Below are positions 16,821 to 27,188 of a DNA stretch of 64,000 bases, in pieces. Origin of the DNA: Deinococcus aquiradiocola. Lineage in GTDB: Bacteria; Deinococcota; Deinococci; Deinococcales; Deinococcaceae. Below the pieces are notes generated by a model. The model did no database searches. It worked only from the letters and a program-made list of their open reading frames with translations, and had not been told where the DNA came from. The stretch lies in assembly GCF_014646915.1 (NCBI RefSeq), contig NZ_BMOE01000003.1, positions 186,001 to 250,000 of the forward strand. The letters run 5' to 3'. How positions within the stretch are numbered: position 1 is the first letter of the stretch; each line of letters begins with the position of its first letter. The translations under genes and the position numbers were made by a program.

Positions 16821-18530
16821 GTGACCTCAACCCGACCCCTCCCACCGGACACGTACACCGTCGGCATCGACTTCGGCAGCGAGAGCGGCCGCGCCGTCGT
16901 CGTCCGTACCCGCGACGGCCACACCCTCGCCGAAGCCGTCACCCCCTACCGCCACCTCGTCATGGACCAGGCCCTTCCGGACGGCACGCCCCTGGGGCGC
17001 GAATGGGCGCTCCAGCACCCGCAGGACTACCTCGACGTGCTGCAGCAGGCCGTGCCCGAGGCCCTGAAGCTCAGCGGCGTGCAGCCCGGCGAGGTGGTCG
17101 GCGTCGGCATCGACTTCACCGCCTGCACCGTCCTCCCCACCCTCGCGGACGGCACGCCCCTGTGCTTCCTGCCGGACCTCGCGGCCCGCCCGCACGCCTG
17201 GGTGAAGCTCTGGAAGCACCACGCCGCGCAGCCGCAGGCGGACCGCATCAACGCCGTCGCCGCCGAACGAGGCGAACCCTGGCTCGCCCGTTACGGGAAC
17301 CGCGTCAGCAGCGAATGGCTGTTCGCCAAGGCCCTGCAGGTCCTCGAAGAGGACCCCGGCATCTGGGCGCGCACTGAGCGCTTCATCGAGGCTGCCGACT
17401 GGGTGGTGTGGCAGCTGACCGGCACCGAAACGCGCAACGCCTGCACCGCCGGGTACAAGGCCATGGTGCAGGACGGCCGGTACCCCAGCCGCGAGTACTT
17501 CGCGGCCCTCAACCCGGACTTCCGCGACGTGACGGACCTGCTCGGTCAGACGTTCGCGCCGCTCGGCGCGTGCGCCGGGTCCCTCACCGCGCAGGCCGCC
17601 CGCTGGACCGGCCTGCCGGAAGGGACGCCCGTCGCCGTCGCGAACGTGGACGCGCACGTGACCGCGCCCGCCGCGGGCGTGACCGGCCCCGGCCAGCTCG
17701 TCGCGATCATGGGCACCAGCACCTGCCACGTCCTGATCGGCGACACGCTCGCCGACGTGCCCGGCATGTGCGGCGTGGTGGACGGCGGCATCGTCCCCGG
17801 CGCGTACGGGTACGAGGCCGGGCAGAGCGGCGTGGGCGACATCTTCGCGTGGTTCGTGCGGCACGCCGTGCCCGCTGAGTACACCGCGCAGGCGGAACGT
17901 GAGGGCCTCAGCGTGCACGCGCTGCTGGAACGCGAGGCGGCCCGCCAGTCGCCCGGGCAGCACGGCCTGATCGCGCTCGACTGGTGGAACGGGAACCGCA
18001 GCGTCCTCGTGGACGCGAACCTCAGCGGCGTGGTGGTCGGCATGACGCTCGCCACGCGCGCCCCCGACCTGTACCGGGCGCTGATCGAGGCGACGGCCTT
18101 CGGGACGCGCGTCATCGTGGAGAACTTCGAAGCGAACGGCGTTCCCGTGCACGAACTCGTGATCGCGGGCGGCCTGAAACGCAACCGGCTGCTGATGCAG
18201 ATCTACGCGGACGTGACGGGCCGTCCCCTCAGCGTGCTGGACGCCGAGCAGGGCCCCGCGCTCGGGAGCGCCATGCACGCGGCCGTCGCGGCGGGCATCT
18301 ACCCGGACATCCACGCGGCGGCGACCGCGATGGGCCGCGTGACGCGCGCCGCGTACCTCCCCGTGCCCGAGCACGTCGCCGTGTACGACCGCCTGTACGC
18401 CGAGTACGTCACGCTGCACGACTACTTCGGGCGCGGCCTGAACGACGTCATGAAACGCCTCAAATCCCTCGCGCACGCCGCCGGGCAGCCCACCCCGGCC
18501 GCCCAGGTCCCGCAGCAGGTGAGCGCGTGA
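16821..18530 (+). CDS. araB: Ribulokinase AraB
   Basis: 569 aa, the size of AraB rather than of shorter xylulokinases. It phosphorylates L-ribulose to L-ribulose 5-phosphate. FGGY-family features: [15 protein letters not shown] phosphate loop, [13 protein letters not shown], the AraB-typical [12 protein letters not shown], and the C-terminal [20 protein letters not shown] with [15 protein letters not shown]. The GTG at 16821 has AGGAG 6 nt upstream; longer frames lack a site. First gene of six overlapping genes transcribed from the operator-controlled promoter. Confidence 0.95.
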   Translation: MTSTRPLPPDTYTVGIDFGSESGRAVVVRTRDGHTLAEAVTPYRHLVMDQALPDGTPLGREWALQHPQDYLDVLQQAVPEALKLSGVQPGEVVGVGIDFTACTVLPTLADGTPLCFLPDLAARPHAWVKLWKHHAAQPQADRINAVAAERGEPWLARYGNRVSSEWLFAKALQVLEEDPGIWARTERFIEAADWVVWQLTGTETRNACTAGYKAMVQDGRYPSREYFAALNPDFRDVTDLLGQTFAPLGACAGSLTAQAARWTGLPEGTPVAVANVDAHVTAPAAGVTGPGQLVAIMGTSTCHVLIGDTLADVPGMCGVVDGGIVPGAYGYEAGQSGVGDIFAWFVRHAVPAEYTAQAEREGLSVHALLEREAARQSPGQHGLIALDWWNGNRSVLVDANLSGVVVGMTLATRAPDLYRALIEATAFGTRVIVENFEANGVPVHELVIAGGLKRNRLLMQIYADVTGRPLSVLDAEQGPALGSAMHAAVAAGIYPDIHAAATAMGRVTRAAYLPVPEHVAVYDRLYAEYVTLHDYFGRGLNDVMKRLKSLAHAAGQPTPAAQVPQQVSA

Positions 18531-19264
18531 CCCGCCCGGACGCGCACGGCGCGCTGCGCGAGGAACTGACGCGCCTGCACCTGGAACTCCCCCGCAACGG
18601 CCTCGTCACGTGGACGAGCGGCAACATCAGCGCCCGCGTCCCGGAGGGCCTGCTCATCAAGCCGAGCGGCGTGACCTTCGAGGACCTCACGCCGGACGGC
18701 ATGGTCCTCACGGACGCGGACGCGCAGGTGCTCCACCCTGGCCTCAGCCCGTCGTCCGACACGGCCACGCACGCGTACATCTACCGGCACCTGCCGGACG
18801 TGGGCGGCATCGTGCACACGCACAGCCCCTACGCGACCGCGTGGGCCGCGAACGCCCGCGAGATCCCCTGCTTCCTGACCGCCATGGCCGACGAGTTCGG
18901 CGGTCCCGTTCCCTGCGGCGGGTTCGCCCTGATCGGCGGGGAGGAGATCGGCGCGGAGGTCGTGCGCGTCCTGCGCGGGCACCGTTCGCCCGCCATCATC
19001 CTGCAGAACCACGGGGTGTTCACCATCGGTCCCACCGCGCGCGCCGCGCTCAAGGCGGCCGTGATGGTGGAGGACGTGGCGCGCACCGCGTACCTCGCCA
19101 CGCAGCTCGGGTCGCCCGTGCCGCTCGCGCAGGCCGACATCGACCGGCTGCACCACCGTTACACGCACGTGTACGGCCAGCGGCCCGCCTCGCCGGACTC
19201 GTCCGCTCCCGCCGCCCCGGTCGCCCCCGCCTCCACCTCACTCCAGGGAGAACAGCACGCGTGA
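18527..19264 (+). CDS. araD: L-ribulose-5-phosphate 4-epimerase AraD
   Basis: 245 aa class-II aldolase fold. It converts L-ribulose 5-phosphate to D-xylulose 5-phosphate. GNISAR and IKPSGV bind substrate; [12 protein letters not shown] and [10 protein letters not shown] supply the zinc-binding histidines. The GTG overlaps the araB stop (GTGA). The C-terminal 25 residues ([17 protein letters not shown]) are low-complexity and not typical of the family. Confidence 0.93.
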   Translation: MTRPDAHGALREELTRLHLELPRNGLVTWTSGNISARVPEGLLIKPSGVTFEDLTPDGMVLTDADAQVLHPGLSPSSDTATHAYIYRHLPDVGGIVHTHSPYATAWAANAREIPCFLTAMADEFGGPVPCGGFALIGGEEIGAEVVRVLRGHRSPAIILQNHGVFTIGPTARAALKAAVMVEDVARTAYLATQLGSPVPLAQADIDRLHHRYTHVYGQRPASPDSSAPAAPVAPASTSLQGEQHA

Positions 19265-20769
19265 AACACCTCCAGCACCCCGAACTGTGGTTCGTCTGCG
19301 GCTCGCAGCACCTGTACGGCCCCGAGACGCTCGAACAGGTCGCCGCGCACGCCACCGAGATCGCCGGCGCGCTCGGCGCGAGCCCCGCCGTCCCCCTCAA
19401 GGTCGCCGCGAAAGGCGTCCTCACCACCCCGGACGAGATCCGCGCCCTGTGCCTCGCCGCGAACGCTGACCCCACCTGCGCGGGCCTGATCCTGTGGATG
19501 CACACCTTCAGCCCCGCCAAGATGTGGATCGGCGGGCTGAGCGTCCTCAACCGGCCCTTCGTGCACCTGCACACCCAGTACGACCAGCACCTCCCCTGGG
19601 ACCGCATCGACATGGACTACATGAACCTCAACCAGTCCGCGCACGGCGACCGCGAGGCGGGCTTCCTGCACACCCGCATGCGCCTGAACCGCAAGGTCGT
19701 CGTCGGGCACTGGAGCGACACCGAGGTGCAGGACCGGCTGGGCGCGTGGTCCCGCGCGGCGTGGGCGTACCACGACTGGCAGGGCGGCAAGGTCGTGCGC
19801 TTCGGGGACAACATGCGTCAGGTGGCCGTCACGGAGGGCGACAAGGTCAGCGCCGAGATGCGTTTCGGGTTCAGCGTCAACACGTACGGCGTCGGCGACC
19901 TCGCCGCGCGCGTCGCGGCCGTCACGGAGGGCGACGTGGACGCCCTGATCGGCACGTACCTGGACGCGTACGACGTCGCGCCGGAACTGCGGCCCGGCGG
20001 GGACCGGCACGCCTCCCTGCGGGACGGGGCGCGCATCGAGGCGGGCATGCGCGCCTTCCTCGACGAGGGCGGCTACCTGGCGTTCACCGACACCTTCGAG
20101 GACCTGCACGGCCTGAAACAGTTGCCGGGCCTCGCCACGCAGCGCCTGATGCAGGAAGGCTACGGCTTCGGCGGGGAGGGCGACTGGAAGACGGCGGCCC
20201 TCGTGCGCGCCATGAAGGTCATGGCGGACGGTCTGCCGGGCGGGACGAGCTTCATGGAGGACTACACGTACCACCTCGCGCCGGGCTCGCATCAGGTGCT
20301 CGGCTCGCACATGCTGGAGGTGTGCCCCAGCATCGCGCAGGCGAAACCGCGCCTGGAGGTGCACCCGCTCGGCATCGGCGGCAAGGACGACCCGGTGCGC
20401 CTCGTGTTCGACGCGGCGTACGGCCCGGCCATCAACGTGTCGCTGGTGGATCTCGGGAGCCGCTTCCGGTTCATCGTGAACGAGGTGACGAGCGTGCCGC
20501 ACCCGGACCTGCCGCAGCTGCCGGTCGCGCGGGCCGTGTGGGAGTGCCTGCCGGACTTCAAGACGGCGTGCGCCGCGTGGATCTACGCGGGCGGCGCGCA
20601 CCACACCGGGTACAGCACGGCCGTCACCACCGAGATGATCGAGGATTTCGCCGCGATGTCGGGCGTGGAACTCGCCGTGATCGACCGGGACACGCGCCTG
20701 CGTGACTTCCGGCAGGACCTCCGGTTCAGCGACCTGTACCACGTGCTCGCGCAGGGCCTGCGTGCCTGA
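19261..20769 (+). CDS. araA: L-arabinose isomerase AraA
   Basis: 502 aa, standard length. It isomerises L-arabinose to L-ribulose. The N-terminus [16 protein letters not shown] is diagnostic. The metal and catalytic residues lie in [30 protein letters not shown] and [11 protein letters not shown]. The GTG overlaps the araD stop. The gene order B-D-A with 4-nt overlaps implies tight co-translation. Confidence 0.96.
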   Translation: MKHLQHPELWFVCGSQHLYGPETLEQVAAHATEIAGALGASPAVPLKVAAKGVLTTPDEIRALCLAANADPTCAGLILWMHTFSPAKMWIGGLSVLNRPFVHLHTQYDQHLPWDRIDMDYMNLNQSAHGDREAGFLHTRMRLNRKVVVGHWSDTEVQDRLGAWSRAAWAYHDWQGGKVVRFGDNMRQVAVTEGDKVSAEMRFGFSVNTYGVGDLAARVAAVTEGDVDALIGTYLDAYDVAPELRPGGDRHASLRDGARIEAGMRAFLDEGGYLAFTDTFEDLHGLKQLPGLATQRLMQEGYGFGGEGDWKTAALVRAMKVMADGLPGGTSFMEDYTYHLAPGSHQVLGSHMLEVCPSIAQAKPRLEVHPLGIGGKDDPVRLVFDAAYGPAINVSLVDLGSRFRFIVNEVTSVPHPDLPQLPVARAVWECLPDFKTACAAWIYAGGAHHTGYSTAVTTEMIEDFAAMSGVELAVIDRDTRLRDFRQDLRFSDLYHVLAQGLRA

Positions 20770-21796
20770 ACGCCCGCGCCGGACCCTGCGCGCGGCTGGC
20801 CTCGCCCTGCTGCTGGGCGGGGCGCTGGCGCTCGGCGGGAGCGGCCCCGTCCAGCCGACCCTGCACGGCGACCTGGACGTGCACGACCCGACCCTGCTGC
20901 CGCTGCCGGGCGGGTACCTGGTGGCCGGGACGGGCTTCGAGGACGTGGACGGCGGCGCGCTGCGCCTCAAGACGAGCGCGGACGGGATCACGTGGCGGGA
21001 CGCCGGGCCGCTCCTGCACGCGCAGCCCGGCTGGGTGAAGGCCCTGCTGGGGTCGTCGCCGCCGAACCTGTGGGCGCCGAACCTCACGCTCCGCCGGACC
21101 GGGACGGGCGCGCGGGCCTTCCTGTACTTCTCGGCGTCCACCTTCGGGCGCAACGCGAGCGGCATCGGCCTGATGACGAACGACCGCCTGACGCTCGCCC
21201 GGCCCGCAGGCGGCTGGCAGGACCGCGGGCTGGTGCTCGCGAGCCGCGCCGGGGACGACTTCAACGCCATCGACCCGGCCCGCCTCGACGCGCGGGACGG
21301 CCGGGCGTGGCTCGTGTACGGGTCGTACTGGGACGGCATCAGGCTGCGGGAACTCGACCCGGAGGGCGGCCTGCTGCGCCGGGCGGACACGCCCACGTAC
21401 CGGCTCGCGTCGCGCGCGGGCGGCCCCGTCGAGGCGGCCAGCCTGCTTCAGCGCGGCCCGTACACGTACCTGTTCGTGTCCTTCGACCGCTGCTGCGCGG
21501 GCCTCGCCAGCACGTACCGCATCATGGTGGGCCGCGCGCGGGACGTGAAGGGCCCGTACCTCGACCGCGCCGGGCGACCGATGCTGCAGGGCGGCGGGAC
21601 CGAACTGCTCGCCACCGGCGGACGCGTGACCGGGCCGGGCGGGCAGGAAGCGTACCGTGACGGGGCGCAGGACCGCCTCGTCTATCATCAATACGACCGC
21701 GAGCGGGGCGGGACGAGCCAGCTGCAGACGACGCCCCTCCTGTGGGACGAGGACGGCTGGCCGCACCTGCCCCCGCCGCCCGGAGGCACCCCATGA
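20762..21796 (+). CDS. Secreted arabinan endo-1,5-alpha-L-arabinanase, GH43
   Basis: 344 aa from the GTG at 20762, which overlaps araA by 8 nt. The N-terminus ([20 protein letters not shown]) is a signal peptide, so the enzyme acts outside the membrane. Five-bladed propeller motifs: [14 protein letters not shown] (Asp42, base), FNAIDPARL and [10 protein letters not shown] (acid). The stretch [20 protein letters not shown] matches endo-arabinanases rather than xylosidases. It cuts arabinan to oligosaccharides that the linked importers can take up. Confidence 0.87.
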   Translation: MPERPRRTLRAAGLALLLGGALALGGSGPVQPTLHGDLDVHDPTLLPLPGGYLVAGTGFEDVDGGALRLKTSADGITWRDAGPLLHAQPGWVKALLGSSPPNLWAPNLTLRRTGTGARAFLYFSASTFGRNASGIGLMTNDRLTLARPAGGWQDRGLVLASRAGDDFNAIDPARLDARDGRAWLVYGSYWDGIRLRELDPEGGLLRRADTPTYRLASRAGGPVEAASLLQRGPYTYLFVSFDRCCAGLASTYRIMVGRARDVKGPYLDRAGRPMLQGGGTELLATGGRVTGPGGQEAYRDGAQDRLVYHQYDRERGGTSQLQTTPLLWDEDGWPHLPPPPGGTP

Positions 21797-22923
21797 CCAC
21801 GAATCCCACCCCGCCCACGACTCCTGAACCTCCCGCCCCGAACGCCGTCACTCACCCGGCTGCCGTCCTGACCGGGCCGGGCACGTTCGCGTTCGTGCAG
21901 CGGCCCACGCTGCCGCTGCAGCCGGGCGAGGTGCGCGTGCAGGTCGGCACGGTCGGCGTGTGCGGCTCGGACATCCACATGTTCACGGACGGCCGCATCG
22001 GCACGACGGTCGTGTCGTCGCCGCTGGTGCTCGGGCACGAGTTCATGGGCGTCGTCAGCGAGGCCGCGCCCGGCACCGTGGACGGCGACGGGCAGCCGCT
22101 GCGGGCGGGGGACCGCGTGGCGGTCGAGCCGCACGTCGCGTGCGGGCACTGCCGCGAGTGCCGCGAGGGCCACCCGAACCTCTGCACGGACCACACCTTC
22201 ATGGGCGTGTACCCGCGCGACGGGGCGCTGCAGCGTGAACTGAACGTGCCCGCCCACAACGCCTTCCGCCTGCCGGACGCCATCAGCGACGCGGGCGGCG
22301 CGATGCTCGAACCGCTCGGGGTGGCGCTGCACGCCGTGCGGCTCGGGCACGTGCGGGTGGGGGACCGGGCGGCCGTGGTGGGCGCCGGGCCGGTCGGGCT
22401 GCTGATCGTGCGGCTGCTGGCCCTCGCGGGCGTCACGGACCTGCACGTCACCGAACCGCTCGCGTGGCGGCGCGAGCTGGCGGCGGACCTGGGCGCCACG
22501 AGCACCGACGCGGCCTTCACCGCCGCGCACGACAGCCGGTACGACGTGGTGTACGAGGCGGCGTGGGCGGACGCGTCGGTGCAGGACGCCGCCCTGCTCG
22601 CGCGGCCCGGCGCGCGCGTCGTGCTGGTCGGCATTCCCGGCGACGACCGCATGGAGGTGCAGCACTCGCTGGCGCGTCGCAAGGGCCTGAGCCTGATCTT
22701 CTCGCGCCGCATGGCGCACACGTACCCGCAGGCGATCCGGCTCGTGACGTCCGGACAGGTGGACGTGGACCGGCTCGTGAGCGACGTGTTTCCCCTCAGC
22801 GGCGTGGCGCGCGCCTTCGAACGGCACGCCGCGTACGGGCCGGGCGTCGTCAAGGTGATGGTGGACCTGACCGTACAGGACGACCCGGACGCACCCACGC
22901 AGGTTCAGGAGGTGACGGCGTGA
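21793..22923 (+). CDS. Zinc-dependent medium-chain dehydrogenase (sorbitol/xylitol dehydrogenase-like)
   Basis: 376 aa. Catalytic zinc site: GVCGSDIHM and LGHEFMGVV. Structural zinc: cysteines of CGHCRECREGHPNLC. Rossmann motif: VVGAGPVGLLIVR. GGAGG precedes the ATG, which overlaps the GH43 stop. The family oxidises polyols or sugars with NAD(P). In this operon it could oxidise L-arabitol, or L-arabinose itself, but the AraBDA route already handles arabinose. Its substrate is open. Confidence 0.82.
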   Translation: MTTNPTPPTTPEPPAPNAVTHPAAVLTGPGTFAFVQRPTLPLQPGEVRVQVGTVGVCGSDIHMFTDGRIGTTVVSSPLVLGHEFMGVVSEAAPGTVDGDGQPLRAGDRVAVEPHVACGHCRECREGHPNLCTDHTFMGVYPRDGALQRELNVPAHNAFRLPDAISDAGGAMLEPLGVALHAVRLGHVRVGDRAAVVGAGPVGLLIVRLLALAGVTDLHVTEPLAWRRELAADLGATSTDAAFTAAHDSRYDVVYEAAWADASVQDAALLARPGARVVLVGIPGDDRMEVQHSLARRKGLSLIFSRRMAHTYPQAIRLVTSGQVDVDRLVSDVFPLSGVARAFERHAAYGPGVVKVMVDLTVQDDPDAPTQVQEVTA

Positions 22924-24002
22924 CCGTTCACGGCACCCAGGCCCGCAGCGAGCGGCACGGCACCCTCCCGGACGGCCGCCCCGTCACGCTCTACACCCTG
23001 CAGTCCGGTCCGCTCACCGTGCAGCTCAGCGAGTACGGCGCGCGCATCGTGCGCGTCCTCGCCCCGGACCGGCACGGCACGCCCGGCGACGTGACGCTCG
23101 GTCACGACACGCTCGCCCCCTACCTGAACCCCGAGCAGACCCCGTACTTCGGCGCGACCGTCGGCCGCTACGCCAACCGCATCGCGCACGGCACCTTCAG
23201 CCTCGGCGGGCACACGTACCGCCTCGCCACCAACAACGGCCCCAACCACCTGCACGGCGGCCCCGGCGGCCTCGACCACGTCCTGTGGCACGGCGAGCAG
23301 GACGGCCCGGACCGCGTCACCTTCCGCACCGTCAGCCCGGACGGGCACGAAGGCTACCCCGGCGAACTGACGCTCACGGTCACGTACACCCTGACGGGCG
23401 GCACGCTCAGCTTCGGCGTGACCGCCACCACCACGCGCGCCACGCCCGTCAACGTCACCAACCACGCCTTCTGGAACCTCGCGGACGGCGGCGCGGGCAG
23501 CGCCATGCGGCACGACCTGCAGCTCGCCGCCTCGCAGTACCTGCCCATCGACGAGACGTCCATCCCGCTCGGCACCGTGCAGGACGTGAACGGCACGCCC
23601 TTCGACTTCCGGCGGGCCGCGCCGGTGGGGGAGAAGGTGAACCTCCCGGACGAGCAGCTGCGGCGCGGCGCCGGGTACGACCATCACTTCGTGCTGCCGG
23701 ACGCGGGCGGCGCGCTCCGGTGGGCGGCGACCCTGCACGACCCCGTGAGCGGGCGCACCCTGGACCTGCACACGACCGAGCCGGGCCTGCAGGTGTACAG
23801 CGGGAACTTCCTCGACGGCAGCGTCGCCGGGCGCGGCGGGACCGCCTACCCGCACCGCAGCGCCGTGTGCCTGGAGCCGCAGCACGCGCCGGACTCGCCG
23901 CATCACCCCGAGTGGCCGTCCGTGATCCTCCGGCCCGGCGAGACGTACCGCACCCGCAGCGAGTTCCGTTTCGGCGTGCGGCACGACCCGCAGTCCCGCT
24001 GA
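22920..24002 (+). CDS. galM: Aldose 1-epimerase (mutarotase)
   Basis: 360 aa. It interconverts alpha and beta anomers so that the isomerase receives the correct form. Family motifs: YFGATVGRYANRIAHG, NNGPNHLHGGPGGLD (catalytic His), VTNHAFWNLADGG (second His), GYDHHFVL and LEPQHAPDSPHHPEW (catalytic Glu nearby). The GTG overlaps the dehydrogenase stop. Last gene of the ara operon. Confidence 0.92.
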   Translation: MTVHGTQARSERHGTLPDGRPVTLYTLQSGPLTVQLSEYGARIVRVLAPDRHGTPGDVTLGHDTLAPYLNPEQTPYFGATVGRYANRIAHGTFSLGGHTYRLATNNGPNHLHGGPGGLDHVLWHGEQDGPDRVTFRTVSPDGHEGYPGELTLTVTYTLTGGTLSFGVTATTTRATPVNVTNHAFWNLADGGAGSAMRHDLQLAASQYLPIDETSIPLGTVQDVNGTPFDFRRAAPVGEKVNLPDEQLRRGAGYDHHFVLPDAGGALRWAATLHDPVSGRTLDLHTTEPGLQVYSGNFLDGSVAGRGGTAYPHRSAVCLEPQHAPDSPHHPEWPSVILRPGETYRTRSEFRFGVRHDPQSR

Positions 24003-24068
24003 GTCTTCACGCCGCGTGGCGGGCCTCATCCCGTACGCCTTGATGGAATCTTGAAAGACTTCTCACCG

Positions 24069-24083
24069 TACAGTGTGGGCATG
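24069..24083 (+). promoter_or_regulatory. TANNNT -10 box directly before a start codon (leaderless pattern)
   Basis: TACAGT (24069-24074) is followed 6 nt later by the ATG at 24081, and no Shine-Dalgarno is present. This is the arrangement of leaderless transcripts in Deinococcus. A good -35 was not found. Confidence 0.4.
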
Positions 24084-24437
24084 CCGACCGCGCTGACCGA
24101 CCTGCTCACGCACCCGCTCCTCACGCACGCCCCCCTGGCCCTGCAGCTCAGTGCCCTGCAGCTGGTGGCGCTGCTGCTCGCCGCGCTGGCCGCCAGTCAC
24201 GCGTACCGCCGTATGCCCGGCAGCGACCGCGCCGGCACCCTCAGCTTCAGCGCCCAGGTCATGCTGGCCGTCGCCCTCCTCAGCATCGTCCTCACCGCCA
24301 ACCTGCCCACCAGCGACGCGCCCGGCCACGTGGACGCCGCCCTGATGGTCCGTATCGTGCTGGGCGGCGCCTTCGTCAGCGCGTGGCACACGCTCCGCAC
24401 CCGCCTCACCCCGCTGCGCGCCACGCGCCGCGACTGA
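24081..24437 (+). CDS. Small membrane protein of unknown function
   Basis: 118 aa from the ATG at 24081; an upstream start in the same frame has no support. Three hydrophobic segments (LQLVALLLAALAASHAY, VMLAVALLSIVLTANL, MVRIVLGGAFVSAWHTL) and a basic C-terminus TRLTPLRATRRD. No family was recognised. It stands alone between the ara operon and a 405-nt intergenic region. Confidence 0.6.
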   Translation: MPTALTDLLTHPLLTHAPLALQLSALQLVALLLAALAASHAYRRMPGSDRAGTLSFSAQVMLAVALLSIVLTANLPTSDAPGHVDAALMVRIVLGGAFVSAWHTLRTRLTPLRATRRD

Positions 24438-24488
24438 AGCCGGAACCCGCGGACCGGACGACCCCCGCAGGAAGACGACAGCACGGAC

Positions 24489-24524
24489 GGCGTGGGCGAC
24501 CCAGGTTCATGGGTCGCCCACGCC
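24489..24524. terminator. 15-bp terminator-like hairpin
   Basis: Perfect stem GGCGTGGGCGACCCA/TGGGTCGCCCACGCC (24489-24503 and 24510-24524) with a 6-nt loop, 52 nt after the small membrane protein. No T-run. Confidence 0.65.
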
Positions 24525-24565
24525 CCTGCAGCGGAGGCATGGAGAGGGATGAGTCTGCTCCTCAG

Positions 24566-24593
24566 TTTCGCACTAAGGGAGATTAGTGCGAAA
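24566..24593. repeat. Perfect 11-bp inverted repeat, possible operator
   Basis: TTTCGCACTAA (24566-24576) and TTAGTGCGAAA (24583-24593) flank a 6-nt centre. It is AT-richer than its surroundings and lies 250 nt before the DUF4388-redoxin gene. It could be a regulator site or an RNA hairpin. The remaining sequence up to 24829 shows no gene. Confidence 0.5.
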
Positions 24594-24829
24594 GCCGAGA
24601 CCGGGTCTCGTCGGCCTCACGGGCACGCCGTGGTCCCCCCCCCCTCCCGTCCCCCTCAGAACTGTTCGGAGGCCCCTTCCTGGCCTTCCTGTGAGGCCGA
24701 CCCTTGAAGGCCATCTGCACCGACCGAGCAACTGTTTTGTGCGCGTCCAAATTGCGTCATACAGGTTCGTGCGGGAAAGCTATGACGATTTCCTCTCACG
24801 CCTGACATGTTCCTGTGAGATTCTCCTCA

Positions 24830-24845
24830 TACGATGGAAGGCATG
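24830..24845 (+). promoter_or_regulatory. TANNNT box before the DUF4388-redoxin start (leaderless pattern)
   Basis: TACGAT (24830-24835), then 7 nt, then the ATG at 24843. This supports the second Met of the frame as the start instead of the ATG at 24834, which lies inside the box. Confidence 0.45.
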
Positions 24846-26075
24846 CAGCTTCTGCCGGTCGCCCAGGTCATCAACCACACGCTCGACACCTCCGGCCCCA
24901 CCGTGCTGGAGTTCGCGTTCGCCGACTCCTCCCTGAACACCACCCTGCAGATGCTGGACGGTCAGCTGCTGCGCCTGAAGAGCAACTTCCTGCCCGCGTG
25001 GTCCGTGTCGCTCGCGGACGCGGGCGTGTCGCCGCAGGCGGTGACGGAAGCGAACCTGCATGGCGGCGGCCTGGACGGCGGACTCGCGTACCTGCTGGAG
25101 CGCGGGCACCTCGACGAGCCGGAACTGCAGGCCCTCGCACGCGAGCGGGCCCTGACGGCCCTCGTCCCGATCGTCGGACGGTCCGGTATCGTGCAGGTGC
25201 ACGCGGGCGGGAACGCGAGCGCCTTCCTGGCGGGCAGCGACGGCCTGCAGGTGCTGCAGAAGGCCGAACGGCTCGTGCACGTGATGGGCGAAGCGGAGCG
25301 CGCCCTGCAGCCCTCGCAGCGGTTCGAGGTGTCCCCCACCGCGTCCCTCCCGGCCGGGAGTGGCGGGCACGCCGAACGCGTGTACCGCGCCGCGATGCGC
25401 GGCCTGACGCTCGCGGAACTGTCGCAGCGTCTCCCGATGCGCTGGGACCGCCTGACACGCGAGGTGACGGCCCTCACCGAAACCGGCGCGCTGCGCGCCC
25501 AGGACGCCCGCGGTCCCCGGCAGGTCCGGCCACGCCTGCAGGCGGGCGACACCGCGCCGGACTTCTGCCTGCCCGCCATGAACGGCTCGGACCTGCGCCT
25601 CAGCGACCTGCGCGGCCAGCCGGTGTGGCTGGTGTTCAACCGCCAGAGCACCTGCGCGCTCTGCAACCCGCACAACGCGCAGCTCATCGCGCTGCACGGC
25701 CGCCTGCGCGCCCTGGGCGTGAGCGTCGTGACGGTCTGGGGCAGCACCGTGGAGGACCTCCGGGACGGCGTGGGCCGACTCGTGCCGCCGTACCCGGTGC
25801 TCGCCGACCCGAACGACGAGACGTACGACGCGTACGGCCTGCACTTCAGCTGGGCGGGCACCCTCGACCCGCGCAACCTGCCGACCCTGCTGCAGGGCGT
25901 CCGCATGATGGGCGCGAAGGCCCTGAAGAGCGACGGGGAGTTCACGCGCATGCCCGCCGAGTTCCTCATCAACCCGGACGGCACCGTGCACCGCGCGCAC
26001 TACAACGCGTACGGCAGCGACTGGCTGCCGGTGGAGGACGTGCTGGCGTGGGAGGACGCCCTGCGGCGCGCCTGA
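24843..26075 (+). CDS. DUF4388 domain - winged helix - AhpC/TSA redoxin fusion
   Basis: 410 aa. Residues 1-165 resemble DUF4388/PatA N-terminal regions (LTALVPIVGRSGIVQVHAGGNASAF). Residues 175-220 look like a winged helix (GLTLAELSQRLPMRWDRLTREVTALTE). Residues 230-410 are a peroxiredoxin/thioredoxin-like fold: LQAGDTAPDFCLPAMNGSDLRLSDL, then STCALC with Cys271 and Cys274, and MPAEFLINPDGTVHRAHY. CxxC-like spacing suggests a thiol oxidoreductase or redox sensor. The joining of a signalling domain to a redoxin is unusual. Confidence 0.7.
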   Translation: MQLLPVAQVINHTLDTSGPTVLEFAFADSSLNTTLQMLDGQLLRLKSNFLPAWSVSLADAGVSPQAVTEANLHGGGLDGGLAYLLERGHLDEPELQALARERALTALVPIVGRSGIVQVHAGGNASAFLAGSDGLQVLQKAERLVHVMGEAERALQPSQRFEVSPTASLPAGSGGHAERVYRAAMRGLTLAELSQRLPMRWDRLTREVTALTETGALRAQDARGPRQVRPRLQAGDTAPDFCLPAMNGSDLRLSDLRGQPVWLVFNRQSTCALCNPHNAQLIALHGRLRALGVSVVTVWGSTVEDLRDGVGRLVPPYPVLADPNDETYDAYGLHFSWAGTLDPRNLPTLLQGVRMMGAKALKSDGEFTRMPAEFLINPDGTVHRAHYNAYGSDWLPVEDVLAWEDALRRA

Positions 26076-26130
26076 AGTCCGGGTGCTACTCTGACCGTGT
26101 GCCCCGTGGGGCCGCTGGAGGACGCTACTC

Positions 26131-27081
26131 TTGACGCTCGTTCGCGCTTCTGACCATCTGGCGCTCGTGAACCTGACGGACCAGGCCCTGCGGGTGCGGG
26201 CCGTGCAGGCCGCGAGCACCTATGACCTCGACACGCTGGTGACGCTGATGCAGGCGTACATGACGACCGCGAGCCGCAAGGGGGCCCGCACGAGCCGCAA
26301 GACGCTCGACGCGTACTCGCTCGCCGTGCGGGACTTCGTGCCGTGGGCGCAGGCGAACGGGGTGACGCTGCTGCGTCCCGGCCTGCGGGACGGCGGGCGG
26401 TACGTCGCGCACCTGCAGACGCGCGACTCGCAGGGCCAGGGGAAGCGCGGCCGCCTGTCGCCCGCCACCGTCGCGCAGTACGTGGCCGGCGCGCGCGCCC
26501 TGTACCGCGCGCTGCGCTGGGCGGGCGCGACCGAGGCGCAGCCGTTCGAGGACGCGCACGTGCCGCCCGACCCGACGCCCGGCATCGTCAAGAACCCGCC
26601 GTACATGGACGAGATCGACGCGGCCCTCGAACACTGCGACGCGCGCCTCGCGGCGCTGCTGCTGCTGTGCGCGCACGGCGGCCTGCGCATCACGGAGGCG
26701 CTGCAGCTGCGCGTGCCGGACGTGCAGGGCACCCGGGCCGTGGTGCACGGCAAGGGCGGCAAGACGCGCGTGGTGCCGCTCTCCCGCCGCCTGCGCGACG
26801 CGCTGCGTGCCCTCCCGGCACTGGGCGAGGACGGGCACCTGTTCGGGTGGACGTACCCGCAGGCCACGTACCGCATGCAGAAGGCGTTCCGCGCGGCCGG
26901 ACGGGCGGACGCGTGGCGCGGCTTCCACGCGGCCCGCAAGCACAGCGGGACGCGCCTGTACTCCGCCACCAAGGACTTCACGCGCGTCGGGCTGTTCCTG
27001 GGGCACAGCAGCGTCGACACCACCCGCCGCTACGTCGCGGTCGAGCAGGACGACGTCGCGAGCGAGGTCGAGGGCTTCTGA
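26131..27081 (+). CDS. Tyrosine recombinase, XerC/XerD type, catalytically complete
   Basis: 316 aa from a TTG with GGAGG 9 nt upstream. The N-terminal SAM-like DNA-binding domain covers residues 30-135. All six catalytic positions are seen: Arg186 (GGLRITEAL), Lys208 (VHGKGGKTR), His266 and Arg269 (GFHAARK), His292 (FLGHSS) and Tyr301 (TTRRYVAVE). It could be a chromosome dimer resolvase or the integrase of a small element. No att site or phage genes were seen nearby. The final EVEGF tail is short. Confidence 0.85.
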   Translation: MTLVRASDHLALVNLTDQALRVRAVQAASTYDLDTLVTLMQAYMTTASRKGARTSRKTLDAYSLAVRDFVPWAQANGVTLLRPGLRDGGRYVAHLQTRDSQGQGKRGRLSPATVAQYVAGARALYRALRWAGATEAQPFEDAHVPPDPTPGIVKNPPYMDEIDAALEHCDARLAALLLLCAHGGLRITEALQLRVPDVQGTRAVVHGKGGKTRVVPLSRRLRDALRALPALGEDGHLFGWTYPQATYRMQKAFRAAGRADAWRGFHAARKHSGTRLYSATKDFTRVGLFLGHSSVDTTRRYVAVEQDDVASEVEGF

Positions 27082-27188
27082 CCCCGGACTGAGGCTGCAC
27101 GTCCCGTGTCTGTACGCGACCTCACACGCGCGTCCCCCCCAACGGGCGGGGTGTGCCGCATGCTGCTGCAGGCGCACAATACGGTGAA

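Noticed and set aside
24051..24080. Upstream in-frame start for the small membrane protein
   Set aside because: The ATG at 24081 has a TANNNT box 6 nt upstream, and the earlier start would place the coding sequence across that box.
24753..24787. CGTCATA/TATGACG inverted pair
   Set aside because: Only 7 bp with a 21-nt spacer; it does not match the Deinococcus radiation/desiccation response motif and is likely chance.
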